This document shows, piece by piece, positions 51,426-61,798 of a DNA stretch of 64,000 nucleotides (position 1 is the stretch's first letter; every line of letters begins with the position of its first letter). A program made the translations under genes and the position numbers. The stretch lies in assembly GCA_030684515.1 (NCBI GenBank), contig JAUXVJ010000002.1, positions 186,001 to 250,000 of the forward strand, in the 5' to 3' direction. The notes below the pieces were generated by a model. That model searched no databases. It was given only the letters and a program-made list of their open reading frames with translations, and had not been told where the DNA came from. Origin of the DNA: Actinomycetota bacterium. Its GTDB lineage: Bacteria; Actinomycetota; Actinomycetes; S36-B12.

Positions 51426-52436
51426 ATGACCATCACCGTGCCAGCTGACCTGTTCCCCAAAGGTCCTGCGGTTGCGGCTCCCAGGCGTCGACCGGGTTCA
51501 GTGCGCCGTACCTCGACCATCGACAGCGTTTGGCCCGAAGGCATGGAGGCCAATCGCACGGTGGTGGGACGTTCCCGAGACTTGTTCACCCCCCTTGGGG
51601 GCGCGGAGCCGACAGTGCTGGCCCTGGACGAGCTGTTCGCAACCGTTGCGCCAGATCGCGGAATCGTGGCAATGCGGACACAGCCCCCCAGGGCAGCCGT
51701 TCAGCAACTCGTCGGTGTGCAAGGAGGGACAGGTTCGCGTGGCCGAGTAGTTGCTGCTGTCCCTGACGAGGTCGCGGCAGGAACACCTTTGTATCTCCTG
51801 CTTGACGATCTCTCAGGCGCGACGCTGGTCGGCAGCGTGGCCTTTCGCTTCTGGGAATCGCAGGAAGTTCAAGACGAGCGCATGCGCCAGATGAAGAAGA
51901 TGGTAGGCGTGCGAGTCATGGAAGGGATCTGCGCCGGATTCCAGCCAGGCTCATCGGCATTGAATGCAGACGGTACGAACAACACGATGGGCGATACCAA
52001 GCCCGTCGCATCGATCAACAATGCACAGGACCCGTGGGCCTGGCATGAGCTGACTGATCCACAGGAGACTTCCCACCGCAGATCACGCCGAATTGACGTT
52101 TGGCTAGAAGACGACCTGCTGCATATCGAGGCCTTCTTTCAGGATTCGTTCACGACTCCGGATGGGCATCGTGAAGCAGTGCATGAGTACGTTGTGTCAG
52201 CGACGGCCAACCCGGTGACAGGCGAAGTGGTCAGCATCGGAGCGGATCCGCGCGTGCTGCCGCACTATGAGTGTCCGCTTGCCACGGTTGCGGTCTCGCG
52301 CATGGTTGGACTGCCGCTGCGCGAATTCCGCAGCACTGTCAACGAGAAACTTCCCGGCATCGACGGCTGTACGCACATGAACGACACCCTTCGTTCCCTT
52401 GCTGAAGTGCCGGTGCTCGTCACGCACTTGATGTAG
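51426..52436 (+). CDS. DUF2889 domain protein
   Basis: 336 residues from ATG at 51426 (GGAAGGAAG upstream). The C-terminal half shows the DUF2889 pattern: RRIDVWLEDDLLHIEAFFQD, HEYVVSATANPVTGEVVSI and the end GIDGCTHMNDTLRSLAEVP. Function unknown. The family has been noted near aromatic-compound or polyhydroxyalkanoate genes, but no such gene is adjacent. Divergent from the AdoMetDC-like operon; convergent with tesB at 4 bp. Confidence 0.87.
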   Translation: MTITVPADLFPKGPAVAAPRRRPGSVRRTSTIDSVWPEGMEANRTVVGRSRDLFTPLGGAEPTVLALDELFATVAPDRGIVAMRTQPPRAAVQQLVGVQGGTGSRGRVVAAVPDEVAAGTPLYLLLDDLSGATLVGSVAFRFWESQEVQDERMRQMKKMVGVRVMEGICAGFQPGSSALNADGTNNTMGDTKPVASINNAQDPWAWHELTDPQETSHRRSRRIDVWLEDDLLHIEAFFQDSFTTPDGHREAVHEYVVSATANPVTGEVVSIGADPRVLPHYECPLATVAVSRMVGLPLREFRSTVNEKLPGIDGCTHMNDTLRSLAEVPVLVTHLM

Positions 52437-52440
52437 TCGG

Positions 52441-53346
52441 TCAGGCCTTCTTGCGAGGGGCTCGCATCAATCCCTCTTGCACGACCGAAGCGATCAACGT
52501 GCCATCGGGCTCGTAGAAAAGTCCGCGAGCCAGGCCGTGGCCACCTCGGGCTACGGGTGTGTCTTGCGCAAAGAGCAGCCACTGGTCAGTTCTGATCGGG
52601 GCGTGGAACCACATCGCGTGGTCGATTGACGCCATCTGCAATTGGTCCTGCAGGTGAATGTTCGGGCTCAACGCAGTTGGCACCATGGTGAGATCAGACA
52701 GGTAGGTCAGGGCACAAGCCTGAATGAGTGGATCATCTGGAAGCTCTTGGCGGATGCGCACCCAGGCCATCCGCTCGTAACGGCCGTCCGCCATTTCCAC
52801 GGCCTTCTCCTGGTCGAACAGGCGCAGGTCGATCCACTTGCGTGAAGTCTCCTGATCGTCAGTTCGAGGATCGCTTCCACTGTGCGGGCCTTGGCCCATC
52901 ATCATTTCCGGAGAGCCCTCTTCCGGCGGGGGAGCAGCAGGCATCTGGAACTGGTGCTCGGGGCCGGGATCGATGGTGGAGAACGATGCGGTCATCAGAA
53001 AGATCGTTTCGCCATTTTGCACCGCTCGTACGATGCGCGAAGAGAACGAGCCGCCTTCACGCACGCGCTCAACAAGGTAGGTAATGCGGTCATCGCTCTT
53101 GCCCGGGCGCAGGAAGTAGCCATGCAAAGAGTGCACGCGTCGTTCAGGATCATCGACCGTCATGCCTGCAGCCATCACGGACTGCGCGGCAACCTGGCCA
53201 CCGTAGGTTCTCAGCGCTCCACCCACGCGGCTGTGTCCTGTGAAGATGTCGCGATCAATGCGACGCAGCATCAAGCGATTGGTGAAATCCGCGTTCACAA
53301 CCGGGACCGGTTCACTCAGATCACGAGTCGCGGGTGAGGAGGTCAC
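52441..53346 (-). CDS. tesB: acyl-CoA thioesterase II
   Basis: 301 residues, double hotdog fold. Cleaves acyl-CoA to fatty acid and CoA. Visible: GHSRVGGALRTYGGQVAAQSV near the N-terminus (a catalytic-region motif), RVHSLHGYFLRPG, and in the second half DHAMWFHAPIRTDQWLLF followed by ARGGHGLARGLFYEPDG. The catalytic Asp (SIDHAMWFH) is present. GTG at 53346, leaderless. Confidence 0.93.
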   Translation of the reverse strand: MTSSPATRDLSEPVPVVNADFTNRLMLRRIDRDIFTGHSRVGGALRTYGGQVAAQSVMAAGMTVDDPERRVHSLHGYFLRPGKSDDRITYLVERVREGGSFSSRIVRAVQNGETIFLMTASFSTIDPGPEHQFQMPAAPPPEEGSPEMMMGQGPHSGSDPRTDDQETSRKWIDLRLFDQEKAVEMADGRYERMAWVRIRQELPDDPLIQACALTYLSDLTMVPTALSPNIHLQDQLQMASIDHAMWFHAPIRTDQWLLFAQDTPVARGGHGLARGLFYEPDGTLIASVVQEGLMRAPRKKA

Positions 53347-53352
53347 AGGTCA

Positions 53353-53358
53353 ATACTA
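53353..53358 (-). promoter_or_regulatory. tesB -10 element, leaderless
   Basis: TAGTAT on the minus strand, 6 nt before the GTG at 53346. Confidence 0.5.
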
Positions 53359-53396
53359 GTGATCGTTCCGTTCACTCATGACCCTGCGCAGGGCGC

Positions 53397-54335
53397 TCAC
53401 ACCTCCGATGCGCTGGTCAATTCTGCAAGCTCAGCGTCGCTGAGATCCAAGGTTGCCATCGGAAGCAATTCAGAGAGTTGTTCCAGATTGCGAGCACTCG
53501 CGATTGGCGCAGCAACTGTTGGTTGCGCCAGGAGCCACGCGAGCGCGACGGCTGAGAGCGGCACATTGTGGTTCGCGGCGACGGCATCCATGGCGGCAAG
53601 CACAGCGATTCCTCGATCATCAAGCATCTTGGATGCCCCGCGCGCACGGGGGCTGTCGATGCGTTCGGCGCCTGGGCGGTACTTGCCCGTCAGGAAGCCG
53701 CTTGCGAGTCCAAAGTACGGAGCGTGAGCCATCCCTTCCTTGGCCACAACCTGGCGCACGCCATCCTCATAGTCAGCGCGCTTCATCAGGTTGTACTCGT
53801 TCTGCAGGACGCGGTACTTCGCGAATCCGTTGGCCTCGCTTATGTCGAGGGCTTCCTGCAGGCGAGCGGAGTCGAAATTGGAGGCACCGAGGTAGCGCAC
53901 TTTGCCGGCTTTCACGAGCACGTCATAGGCCCCGAGAGTCTCCAACTGCGGAGTCTCACGATCATCCTGGTGGGAGTAGTAGAGATCAATGTGATCGGTT
54001 TGAAGGCGACGAAGGGAATCCTCCGAGGCCAAAGCGATGTTGTCGGCCGACAGACCCTTCCTGCTTGCCAGGCTTCCGACCTTGGTAGCGATGACCATCT
54101 GGTCGCGGTTACCGCGAGCTTTCATCCAGTTGCCGATGATTGTCTCGGATTCGCCGCCCTCAAAGCCCGGCAACCATCCGTTATAGGCGTCGGCGGTGTC
54201 AATGAAGTTGCCGCCGGCAGCTGCATAGGCATCCAGGATGTCGAAGGAGGTCGCTTCATCAGCGGTCCAACTGAAGACATTGCCACCAAGGCATAGCGGG
54301 TAGACGTCAAGTTCGGTGTCAGCAAGTTTGGCCAT
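53397..54335 (-). CDS. aldo/keto reductase
   Basis: 312 residues, TIM barrel NADPH-dependent reductase. Catalytic Asp in FIDTADAYNGW (Asp about 50 and Tyr about 55), Lys in MVIATKVGSL and His in DLYYSHQDDRETP. Cofactor-binding loop near the C-terminus: LAQPTVAAPIASARNLEQL. Substrate unknown. The 54335 ATG is chosen (MAKLADTELDVYPLCLG). Confidence 0.92.
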   Translation of the reverse strand: MAKLADTELDVYPLCLGGNVFSWTADEATSFDILDAYAAAGGNFIDTADAYNGWLPGFEGGESETIIGNWMKARGNRDQMVIATKVGSLASRKGLSADNIALASEDSLRRLQTDHIDLYYSHQDDRETPQLETLGAYDVLVKAGKVRYLGASNFDSARLQEALDISEANGFAKYRVLQNEYNLMKRADYEDGVRQVVAKEGMAHAPYFGLASGFLTGKYRPGAERIDSPRARGASKMLDDRGIAVLAAMDAVAANHNVPLSAVALAWLLAQPTVAAPIASARNLEQLSELLPMATLDLSDAELAELTSASEV

Positions 54336-54358
54336 GCCTAGCATCGTGCCGCATATCT

Positions 54359-55039
54359 CTACAGCGTGTGAGCGATATCGGATCGCATGTATCGAAAGTC
54401 GGATATTTCACGCCCTTGTTCTCGCCCCAAAGACTCGTACTTGGTCACGGGGCGCCAATGTGGGCGATCCACTCTTCCGCCATACCACTGTGAACTCGCG
54501 CCGAGAACTGCTTCGATGTGGTCGGCATACGGCGACCAGTCAGTGGCCAGGTCCCAGGTTCCCCTCGGTCGGACGCGGTCAGCTATCAGGCGCACTCGCT
54601 CGGGCTGCACCAATCGCCGCTTCTGATGTCGGGCCTTGGGCCAGGGATCTGGAAAGAAACTGCGAACGGCAGCCAGTGAGCCGGAAGTGAGATTGTGCTC
54701 AAGCACATGCATGGCGTCACCGGCGATCACTCGAATGTTTGAAAGTCCTTCGTCGTGGATTCGACTGACGAGATCGCCAACGCCTGGCGTGTGCACGTCA
54801 ACGGCGAGGAATCCAAGCTCGGGCTCTTGCGCGGCCATCTGAGCAGTAGTGATGCCAGTTCCGAATCCGATCTCGAGCACCACAGGTAGGCCCTCAAATA
54901 AGGCCTCCAGATCGAGTACTCCGGTTGGGGTCAGGAGATACGGGCTGTCCTGTGTCAGCCCGCGCGCTTGACGATTGGTGATGCGTCCGCGCCGAGGCTT
55001 GTAGGTCCGAACGGGCGGGTGGCCCGAATGCGTTGTCAC
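54359..55039 (-). CDS. trmB: tRNA (guanine-N7-)-methyltransferase
   Basis: 226 residues from the GTG at 55039 (GGAG 4 nt upstream); ATGs at 55105 and 55099 are alternatives. Makes m7G46 in tRNA. Motifs: VLEIGFGTGITTAQMA (SAM-binding), GFLAVDVHTPGVG, DAMHVLEHNL, and the TrmB signature SFFPDPWPKARHQKRRLVQP. The C-terminal TKYESLGREQGREISDF is typical. Confidence 0.94.
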   Translation of the reverse strand: MTTHSGHPPVRTYKPRRGRITNRQARGLTQDSPYLLTPTGVLDLEALFEGLPVVLEIGFGTGITTAQMAAQEPELGFLAVDVHTPGVGDLVSRIHDEGLSNIRVIAGDAMHVLEHNLTSGSLAAVRSFFPDPWPKARHQKRRLVQPERVRLIADRVRPRGTWDLATDWSPYADHIEAVLGASSQWYGGRVDRPHWRPVTKYESLGREQGREISDFRYMRSDIAHTL

Positions 55040-55145
55040 TGGACTCCAAGACTTCTCATGTGTTCTAAGGCTTGCACATGCCGACTGAGGCAACGTCATC
55101 CGCACACGGACTCAGGCCCAGCCGCGGATATGCGATCCTGAGCGG

Positions 55146-56294
55146 GTGTCTGAAGTGTCATTGGAATCTCTGGACCAACTACGGCAGCGTCGCAGTGCCA
55201 AGTGGCAGGCTTTCGGACCAGATGTCATCCCAGCTTGGGTTGCCGAGATGGATTTTGCGATAGCGCCGCCCATCGCCGAGGCTCTTCATGCCGCGATAGA
55301 TCGCTCGGACACGGGTTACGCGTGGCCCGAAGCCGTAGGCGAAGCACTGGCGGTGTTTGGCGCTACCCGCTGGGGCTGGCTGCTCGATGCGGCAAACGTC
55401 ATTCCGGTCGCAGACGTGCTCACTGGTGTCGGCCAGACATTGATCGCCGTCACAGATCCAGGCGATGCCGTTGTCATCAACAGCCCGGTCTATCCACCGT
55501 TCTTCACGACGGTGAGCGAAGTTGCGCACCGGATAGTCCTGGACGTACCCCTTGTGTGGAATGGCGCCCGCCATGTGCTGGATTTTGAGGGTTTGGCGCG
55601 GGCATTTGCGCGCCCTGAGGTGACGGCCTACTTGTTGTGCAGCCCCCAGAATCCAACGGGCTTGGTCTTCAGCAGGGCTGATCTCGAGCTTGTGGCAGCA
55701 CTTGCCGCTGCGCATGGAGTTGTCGTAGTCGCGGACGAGATTCATGCGCCCTTGGCATACCCGGGAGCCGAGTTCTGGCCGTACTTGGCGGTAAGCGGGC
55801 AACGCCCGGCAGTCTCAGTCATCTCGGCGTCGAAAGCCTGGAATATCGCCGGGCTCAAGTGCGCACAGCTTGTGACGAACGCCCCGGAGTTGGCTGCCCG
55901 CTTGCGCACTCGTATTCCGCAGGAAGTGCAACACGGAGCAGGCCACCTTGGATCAATTGCTGCCGTTGTTGCCTATACGCAGGGTCAGCCTTGGCTGGAT
56001 TCAGTCGTCGCGTACCTGAGTCAGCAGGCGGATTTGCTGGGTGAGCTTCTCGCGATGCATATGCCGTTGGTTCGCTTCGAGCGGCCGATGGCCTCGTATC
56101 TGGCTTGGCTCGATTGTCGCGAATTGAATTTGGGGGAGGACCCCGCCGCGTATTTTCTTGAGCATGCGCGGGTCGCTCTGAACTCCGGGCCGACTTTTGG
56201 CCCGGGTGGAGTGGGTTTCGTGCGACTGAACTTTGCCAACTCTCCCGAATTGCTGACCGAGATCATCACGCGGATGGGCTCAGCGCTTCGATGA
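55146..56294 (+). CDS. PatB/MalY-type PLP aminotransferase (putative cystathionine beta-lyase)
   Basis: 382 residues. WVAEMDFAIAPPIAEAL and PVYPPFFTTV are the hallmarks of the MalY/PatB group. CSPQNPTG, VVADEIHAPLAYPG and the PLP lysine in SASKAWNIAGLKCA (Lys about 230) are present. Likely a C-S lyase making homocysteine or sulfide from cystathionine or cysteine. GTG start at 55146; the stop overlaps the SGNH gene by 4 bp. Confidence 0.9.
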   Translation: MSEVSLESLDQLRQRRSAKWQAFGPDVIPAWVAEMDFAIAPPIAEALHAAIDRSDTGYAWPEAVGEALAVFGATRWGWLLDAANVIPVADVLTGVGQTLIAVTDPGDAVVINSPVYPPFFTTVSEVAHRIVLDVPLVWNGARHVLDFEGLARAFARPEVTAYLLCSPQNPTGLVFSRADLELVAALAAAHGVVVVADEIHAPLAYPGAEFWPYLAVSGQRPAVSVISASKAWNIAGLKCAQLVTNAPELAARLRTRIPQEVQHGAGHLGSIAAVVAYTQGQPWLDSVVAYLSQQADLLGELLAMHMPLVRFERPMASYLAWLDCRELNLGEDPAAYFLEHARVALNSGPTFGPGGVGFVRLNFANSPELLTEIITRMGSALR

Positions 56295-56863
56295 AGCCGT
56301 GGACTCGTGTGTTCGGGGCCGGTCGATCCCTGCTTGCGATCATCGTGTCCCTTTGCTCTGTGCTTGTGGCCTGTGCAGTCGCGATGCCAGCAGCTGCTGA
56401 TAGCGGTCGCACCCTGGCTCTGGGCGACTCGGTGATGCTGGGGGCCCGCGAGGCTCTACACGAAGTGGGAGTGCAAAAGATAGATGCCAAAGTGAGCAGA
56501 CAGGCAAGCACTGCAGCAGGCCTCCTGCGCGAGCGCGGATCTGGATTGCAGAGGCGCGTGGTGATTCACCTCGGCACGAACGGATCATTCACAAAAGAGA
56601 TCTGTCGATCCATCATGAAGGCCGTCGGTCCGGATCGACGCGTGTTCCTAGTCAATATCAAAGTGCCTCGGCGCTGGGAGGAGTCCAACAACAAGGCAAT
56701 CGATCGATGTGCTGCCATCCATGCCGACCAGGTCACGTTGGTCGATTGGCATAGGGCATCCACGCGCCACCCCCAGTGGCTGTACTCCGATGGGCTTCAT
56801 CTGCGGCCCCTTGGAGCACGCGGATATGCCAGGCTCATTGCGGATGCGATCCTTGCGACGTGA
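56291..56863 (+). CDS. SGNH hydrolase-like exported protein
   Basis: 190 residues with a signal-like N-terminal helix (about 12-35). GDSVMLGA (block I, Ser nucleophile, about 44), VVIHLGTNG (block III Asn) and DGLHL (block V Asp and His) are the SGNH motifs, as in the extracellular domain of acyltransferase-3 proteins. Could remove or transfer acetyl groups on cell-wall sugars. ATG overlaps the upstream stop. Confidence 0.85.
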   Translation: MKPWTRVFGAGRSLLAIIVSLCSVLVACAVAMPAAADSGRTLALGDSVMLGAREALHEVGVQKIDAKVSRQASTAAGLLRERGSGLQRRVVIHLGTNGSFTKEICRSIMKAVGPDRRVFLVNIKVPRRWEESNNKAIDRCAAIHADQVTLVDWHRASTRHPQWLYSDGLHLRPLGARGYARLIADAILAT

Positions 56864-57005
56864 GCCATCCCACGTTTGTGACGTCCTAGCCGGATTACCC
56901 CTGTGCAGTTAGTCACAAGAATCGCTTGGAAGGGCTTTTGGGGGTGTGCTTGCCCAAAAAGTGGAGCATCCTTAGTTCCGTTCCGTTACTCAATGAGGAG
57001 TGTTC

Positions 57006-58832
57006 ATGTCGGTCCCTGGTCTTGAGAATCCGCCAACGCGAAACAAGCAATTGCTTGAGTGGGTTGAAGATATGGCAGCGCTCACCCAGCCAGCCCGCGT
57101 CGAATGGTGCGATGGCTCGCGGGAAGAATGGGATCGACTCACCGAGGAGATGGTGAACGCCGGAACCTTCATCCGGCTGAACCCGGAAATCCGCCCAAAC
57201 TCCTTCTTGGCTCGCTCGAGCCCAAGCGATGTTGCTCGCGTTGAGGACCGCACCTTCATCTGCTCCCAACAGGAGCGCGATGCCGGACCAACGAACAACT
57301 GGGCAGACCCGACGCAGATGCGAGCGAAGATGACCGACCTCTTCGCCGGCTCAATGCGTGGCCGCACCATGTATGTCATCCCGTTCTCCATGGGTCCTTT
57401 GGGTTCGCGCATCGCGCAGCTCGGTGTGGAGATTACTGACTCGCCTTATGTTGTTGCCAGCATGCGCATCATGACTCGCATGGGTCAGGCCGCACTTGAT
57501 GTCATTGGCGAGCATGGCGATTTCGTTCCTGCAATCCACTCCGTTGGCTACCCGTTGATTGACGCAGCCGGAAACGAACGTCCCGATGTTGCTTGGCCTT
57601 GCAATGACACCAAGTACATCGTTCACTACCCAGAGACTCGCGAGATCTGGTCATACGGGTCCGGATACGGCGGTAATGCACTGCTTGGCAAGAAGTGCTT
57701 CGCGTTGCGCATTGCATCTGCAATGGCCCGCGATGAAGGCTGGCTCGCAGAGCACATGCTCATCTTGAAGCTGACATCGCCGAAGGGCAGCGTGCGCTAC
57801 ATCTCCGCAGCGTTCCCGTCGGCTTGTGGCAAGACCAACCTGGCGATGCTTGAGCCAACTGTTCCTGGCTGGAAGGTTGAGACCGTCGGTGACGACATTG
57901 CGTGGATGCGCTTTGGTGACGACGGTCGTCTGTACGCAATCAATCCCGAGGCCGGCTTCTTCGGCGTTGCGCCAGGCACCGGCATGGATACCAATGCCAA
58001 TGCTGTGCGCAGCCTGGATGCCAACTGCATCTTCACCAACGTCGCACTGACAGATGATGGCGATATCTGGTGGGAAGGCCTGACTCCTGAAGCGCCAGCG
58101 CACCTCATCGACTGGAAGGGCAACGACTGGACTCCTGAGTCCGGTGACCCATCGAGCCACCCGAACGCCCGCTTTGCCGCGCCTGCAAACCAGTGCCCAT
58201 CAATTGCCCCGAACTGGGAAGACCCGGCCGGTGTGCCGATTGACGCCATGCTCTTCGGCGGTCGTCGTGCCACCAACGTCCCACTGGTCACCGAGTCCTT
58301 TAACTGGCAGCACGGTGTATTCGTCGGTTCGACGGTTTCAAGTGAGATGACTGCCGCAGCAGTCGGCGGTATGGGTCAGCTTCGACGTGATCCCTTCGCC
58401 ATGCTGCCGTTCTGTGGCTACAACATGGCCGACTACTGGGGCCACTGGCTGAAGGTCGGAGCATTCACCACGCCAGACAAGTTGCCTCGCATCTACTCTG
58501 TCAACTGGTTCCGCAAGGACTCTGATGGCAAGTTCATTTGGCCTGGCTATGGCGAGAACTCACGGGTGCTTGAGTGGGTCGTGCGCCGCCTTGATGGCGA
58601 CGCGGAGGCAGTGACCACGCCGATTGGTTTGGTTCCGGCTGCTGGAGACCTCAATGTCGATGGGCTGGACATCAGCTCAGAGAAGCTCGCTGAGTTGTTT
58701 GCAATCGATCCCAACACCTGGCTCGCCGAGGCAGACCTTACCGAGGAGTACTACCTGCAGTTCGGTGATCGAGTACCTGAAGCCCTGCATCTGGAGCTCG
58801 CGGGACTGCGCGACCGACTCAACAAGGCGTAA
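57006..58832 (+). CDS. pckG: phosphoenolpyruvate carboxykinase (GTP)
   Basis: 608 residues, the normal length. Converts oxaloacetate to PEP in gluconeogenesis. Begins [11 protein letters not shown] at the ATG 57006 with GAGGAG upstream. Visible: [18 protein letters not shown], the [13 protein letters not shown] segment, P-loop FPSACGKTN (Lys276), metal site DDIAWMRF, and the PEPCK GTP-form C-terminal [14 protein letters not shown]. Convergent with the ornithine carbamoyltransferase gene. Confidence 0.97.
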   Translation: MSVPGLENPPTRNKQLLEWVEDMAALTQPARVEWCDGSREEWDRLTEEMVNAGTFIRLNPEIRPNSFLARSSPSDVARVEDRTFICSQQERDAGPTNNWADPTQMRAKMTDLFAGSMRGRTMYVIPFSMGPLGSRIAQLGVEITDSPYVVASMRIMTRMGQAALDVIGEHGDFVPAIHSVGYPLIDAAGNERPDVAWPCNDTKYIVHYPETREIWSYGSGYGGNALLGKKCFALRIASAMARDEGWLAEHMLILKLTSPKGSVRYISAAFPSACGKTNLAMLEPTVPGWKVETVGDDIAWMRFGDDGRLYAINPEAGFFGVAPGTGMDTNANAVRSLDANCIFTNVALTDDGDIWWEGLTPEAPAHLIDWKGNDWTPESGDPSSHPNARFAAPANQCPSIAPNWEDPAGVPIDAMLFGGRRATNVPLVTESFNWQHGVFVGSTVSSEMTAAAVGGMGQLRRDPFAMLPFCGYNMADYWGHWLKVGAFTTPDKLPRIYSVNWFRKDSDGKFIWPGYGENSRVLEWVVRRLDGDAEAVTTPIGLVPAAGDLNVDGLDISSEKLAELFAIDPNTWLAEADLTEEYYLQFGDRVPEALHLELAGLRDRLNKA

Positions 58833-58848
58833 TTAAGCCCGGTTTCGT

Positions 58849-59889
58849 TCAGGCCATTGTGGCGACAAGCAAGGCCTTGATCGAGTGCATGCGATTTTCG
58901 GCTTGATCAAACACGATGCTTGCTGGTGATTCGAAGACGTAATCGGTTACTTCGACTCCGTCAAGCAGGCCGAATTGATCGGCGATCTGTCGACCCACGC
59001 TCGTGTTCTGGTCGTGGTAGGCAGGCAGGCAGTGCATGAACTTGGCCTGCGGGTTGTTGGTGAGCTGCATGAGTGATGAATCAACGCGATAGGGGCGCAA
59101 GAGTTCAACGCGCTGTAGCCAGACATCCTTCTCTTCTCCCATGGATACCCAGACGTCGGTATGGACGAAGTCAACGCCTGATAGCCCTTCGGCGGTGTTG
59201 TCAGTGAGAGTGATGGTGGCTCCGCTGAGGGCTGCTCGAGTCTTGGCTAGTTCTTGAATCTCAGCTTCTGGCCACAGACTGCGTGGGGCCACGATGCGCA
59301 CGTCAGCACCCATGATGGCGCCCATCACCAGCAGTGAGTTGCCCATGTTGTAGCGGGCATCTCCAACATAGGCATATCGAAGCGGACCCTCTGGAGCGTG
59401 ATGCTCCTGCATGGTCATGAAATCGGCGAGCATCTGCGTGGGATGCCAACGGTCGGTCAGGCCATTGAAGACTGGCACTGACGACGCCTCAGCCAGTGCG
59501 AGCACAGTTGCATGTTCTGCGCCGCGGTACTCGATACCGTCAAACCAGCGATCAAGAACTCGCGCCGTGTCTGCGATGGACTCCTTATGTCCAATCTGTG
59601 AGCTGGCGGGATCCAGGATGGAAACCTGACCGCCCTGATCTTTCATCGCAATCTCAAACGCAAGGCGCGTTCTCGTGGACGTTTTCTCGAAGATAAGCGC
59701 GAGGTGTTTGCCAACCAGGCGCTGGCGTTCAGTGCCAAAGTTGCGTTCAGCCTTCAGCTGGACGGCAAGATCAAGAAGACCCTGCAATTCTGCAGCCGTA
59801 AAGTCTGACTCTTGAAGGAAGTCGCGATCAAGGAGTGTCACCAGCCGAACGCTAGCGGCAGTGAGGCGCAACTCCATAAATCGGGTCAT
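58849..59889 (-). CDS. argF: ornithine carbamoyltransferase
   Basis: 346 residues from the ATG at 59889 (AGGACC upstream). Carbamoyl-phosphate binding STRTR (71-75), the HPTQ motif (RWHPTQML), DxxxSMGEEKD region and HCLPAYHD. The [19 protein letters not shown] region is of the E. coli ArgI/ArcB type rather than the shorter actinobacterial ArgF. It stands alone without other arginine genes, so it may be catabolic (arcB-like) or a moved biosynthetic copy. Confidence 0.92.
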   Translation of the reverse strand: MTRFMELRLTAASVRLVTLLDRDFLQESDFTAAELQGLLDLAVQLKAERNFGTERQRLVGKHLALIFEKTSTRTRLAFEIAMKDQGGQVSILDPASSQIGHKESIADTARVLDRWFDGIEYRGAEHATVLALAEASSVPVFNGLTDRWHPTQMLADFMTMQEHHAPEGPLRYAYVGDARYNMGNSLLVMGAIMGADVRIVAPRSLWPEAEIQELAKTRAALSGATITLTDNTAEGLSGVDFVHTDVWVSMGEEKDVWLQRVELLRPYRVDSSLMQLTNNPQAKFMHCLPAYHDQNTSVGRQIADQFGLLDGVEVTDYVFESPASIVFDQAENRMHSIKALLVATMA

Positions 59890-59913
59890 CGGGTCCTGTG
59901 GGCAACTGCGGCT

Positions 59914-59919
59914 TACACT
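59914..59919 (+). promoter_or_regulatory. -10 element of the DUF3039 gene, leaderless
   Basis: TACACT, 7 nt, then ATG at 59927. The same region is the upstream side of the divergent OTC gene. Confidence 0.5.
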
Positions 59920-59926
59920 TTCTGCC

Positions 59927-60187
59927 ATGAGCACGCCGCTGGATTCACCGAGCCTTTCGGGTGACACGCTTCTTGAAGAGTCGACTCGACTGAGCAATGA
60001 CGATGGTGACCACGAGCGATTTGCCCATTTCGTGGAGAAAGCAAAGATTGTTGAAAGCGCAGTCACCGGCGAACCGGTCAAGGCACTGTGCGGCAAGGTG
60101 TGGATTCCGGGCCGCGATCCCTCACGCTTTCCGATTTGCCCAGACTGCAAGAAGATCCATGAGTCCCTGCCACGCGGTGGCGATTAA
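59927..60187 (+). CDS. DUF3039 protein
   Basis: 86 residues. [24 protein letters not shown] is quoted in part; the pair Cys (about 57) and CPDC (about 73-76) looks like a zinc site. A conserved actinobacterial family of unknown function. ATG at 59927; divergent from the OTC gene. Confidence 0.9.
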   Translation: MSTPLDSPSLSGDTLLEESTRLSNDDGDHERFAHFVEKAKIVESAVTGEPVKALCGKVWIPGRDPSRFPICPDCKKIHESLPRGGD

Positions 60188-60221
60188 TATCCCGCGCGCT
60201 CATCGTTCGCGTTCCACAGGC

Positions 60222-61079
60222 ATGCGACTTTCGCTCCTCTGCCTTGCGATCGGGCTGGGTATCGCCGGGTGTGCGTCGCCTCAGCCGGCAGGGCTCCCAC
60301 CTGAGCCGGTGACGGCGACCGGGCTTGCCCCCGGCATAGGAGACTGCTCTTTTGCGAATCTGACGACTCTTGACTCCGGGCGTCTAGCCGTCGCGCATGC
60401 CAAGCCCAAGCCCCCTTACTACACACAGCGTTCATTGACCGGGCCAATTGGCTTTGATGTCGATATTGCCAACGAGCTGGGTGAGGGACTCGGCTTTGAG
60501 GCAAGCCAACTCGGCTGGAGCAAACTGGATCGAGTATTCGATCGCGATGGGCATCCGAATTTCGATATTGCGATTGCCCAACTTCAGAAGCAGAAATTCA
60601 GCGCCAGCCTGGAATTCTCTGGCCCCTACTTCACTGAAACTCAAGTGCTGTTGGCGCTTCCCGACACGCCTATCACCAAAGTGACCTCAACTTCTGAGCT
60701 CGTCAAGTCGACACTTGGAGTTGTGCTGGGTTCCACGAGCCAGGCTTACGTGAGGGATGAATTGGGTCTGGATCCGGTGGCCTATCTATCGAATGCGGTG
60801 ATCAAGGCAGCGATTCGCGATCGCCACATCGCAGGCATGGTTGTGCCGGTTGAAGATGTGCCGAGCATCCTTGCGACATCAAGTGAGCCCTTGGTTGTCG
60901 TGGGCCAGTTCCCTCCTGCCAGCACTGCGTTGACGTATCACGTCGCGCTTCCGATTGGCGACCCCTTGCTGGAGTGCGTTGATGCAGTGCTGGAGAAGAT
61001 GAACAAATTGGGACAACTCGACGCCCTCCGTGCAAAGTGGTTTACCGACGGAGTCAGTCGCACGATCCGGTTGGTCTAA
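60222..61079 (+). CDS. family 3 extracellular solute-binding lipoprotein
   Basis: 285 residues from ATG at 60222. A lipobox LGIAGCAS gives a lipid-anchored Cys (about 17). The rest is the type 2 periplasmic binding fold of amino-acid ABC transporters: PIGFDVDIANELGEGLG, SGPYFTETQVLLA and a C-terminal MNKLGQLDALRAKWF. No permease or ATPase gene is adjacent, so the transporter partner is elsewhere or this is an orphan receptor. Confidence 0.85.
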   Translation: MRLSLLCLAIGLGIAGCASPQPAGLPPEPVTATGLAPGIGDCSFANLTTLDSGRLAVAHAKPKPPYYTQRSLTGPIGFDVDIANELGEGLGFEASQLGWSKLDRVFDRDGHPNFDIAIAQLQKQKFSASLEFSGPYFTETQVLLALPDTPITKVTSTSELVKSTLGVVLGSTSQAYVRDELGLDPVAYLSNAVIKAAIRDRHIAGMVVPVEDVPSILATSSEPLVVVGQFPPASTALTYHVALPIGDPLLECVDAVLEKMNKLGQLDALRAKWFTDGVSRTIRLV

Positions 61080-61199
61080 GTCGCGGCAGCGCCTCTAATC
61101 CCAAGGAGCGTTGGGCGTGGGGCGAGCCCATCCTCCTCGTGGCGCCCCTACGATTCCGTTAGGTGCGCTGAGCGCCTTTTGAACAAATATGGAGGATGT

Positions 61200-61787
61200 A
61201 TGTCCACGGTGGATACAGGAACCGCTGAGGCCAGCGAGATTATCGAGGTCGTCAGCCGTAGCTGGTGGGTGCTGCTGTTCGTCGGTCTGGTCAGCATTGT
61301 CGTTGGAGTCTTTGCCGTATTGCAGCCAGAGACCGCAATCAAGACCTTGGCGCTGCTCTTTGCGATCTGGCTCGTCATCTCGGGTCTATGGCAATTCGTG
61401 CGCGGATTCAGCAGCGGCTTAGGTGGTGGCACTCGCGCCCTGCTCATCATCACAGGTGTGTTGTCCTTGCTCATTGGCTTCTATGCACTGCGTGCATGGT
61501 GGGAGACCGACAGTGCGCTGATCGCTGGTTGGATCCTTGCGATCTTCATCGGCATCGGCTTCTTGTTCCGGGGCTTCGCCGATCTCTTCATGGGAATTGA
61601 GCGCAAGGGCCAAGCAGGTCGGGGTTGGTTGATCTTCTCAGGAATCGTCATCATCATTGGCGGGTTTGTCGTGCTCACGGTTCCAATGACCATCGTGGCT
61701 CTTGCCTGGGTGGTAGGCATCTGGCTGATTGTGATTGGCATCTTTGAGATCATCGGTGCATTCATGGTGAAGAAGGCCGCTGCATAG
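61200..61787 (+). CDS. HdeD-like DUF308 membrane protein
   Basis: 195 residues, six to seven membrane helices (about 28-48, 52-72, 82-105, 112-132, 140-160, 165-190). Repeats of the HdeD pattern WWxLLxxGLVSIVxGVxAL and WxIIxGI. Members have been linked to acid or stress resistance; function here is unknown. GGAGG ribosome-binding site 4 nt from the ATG at 61200. Confidence 0.87.
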   Translation: MSTVDTGTAEASEIIEVVSRSWWVLLFVGLVSIVVGVFAVLQPETAIKTLALLFAIWLVISGLWQFVRGFSSGLGGGTRALLIITGVLSLLIGFYALRAWWETDSALIAGWILAIFIGIGFLFRGFADLFMGIERKGQAGRGWLIFSGIVIIIGGFVVLTVPMTIVALAWVVGIWLIVIGIFEIIGAFMVKKAAA

Positions 61788-61798
61788 CTTGAATTGTG

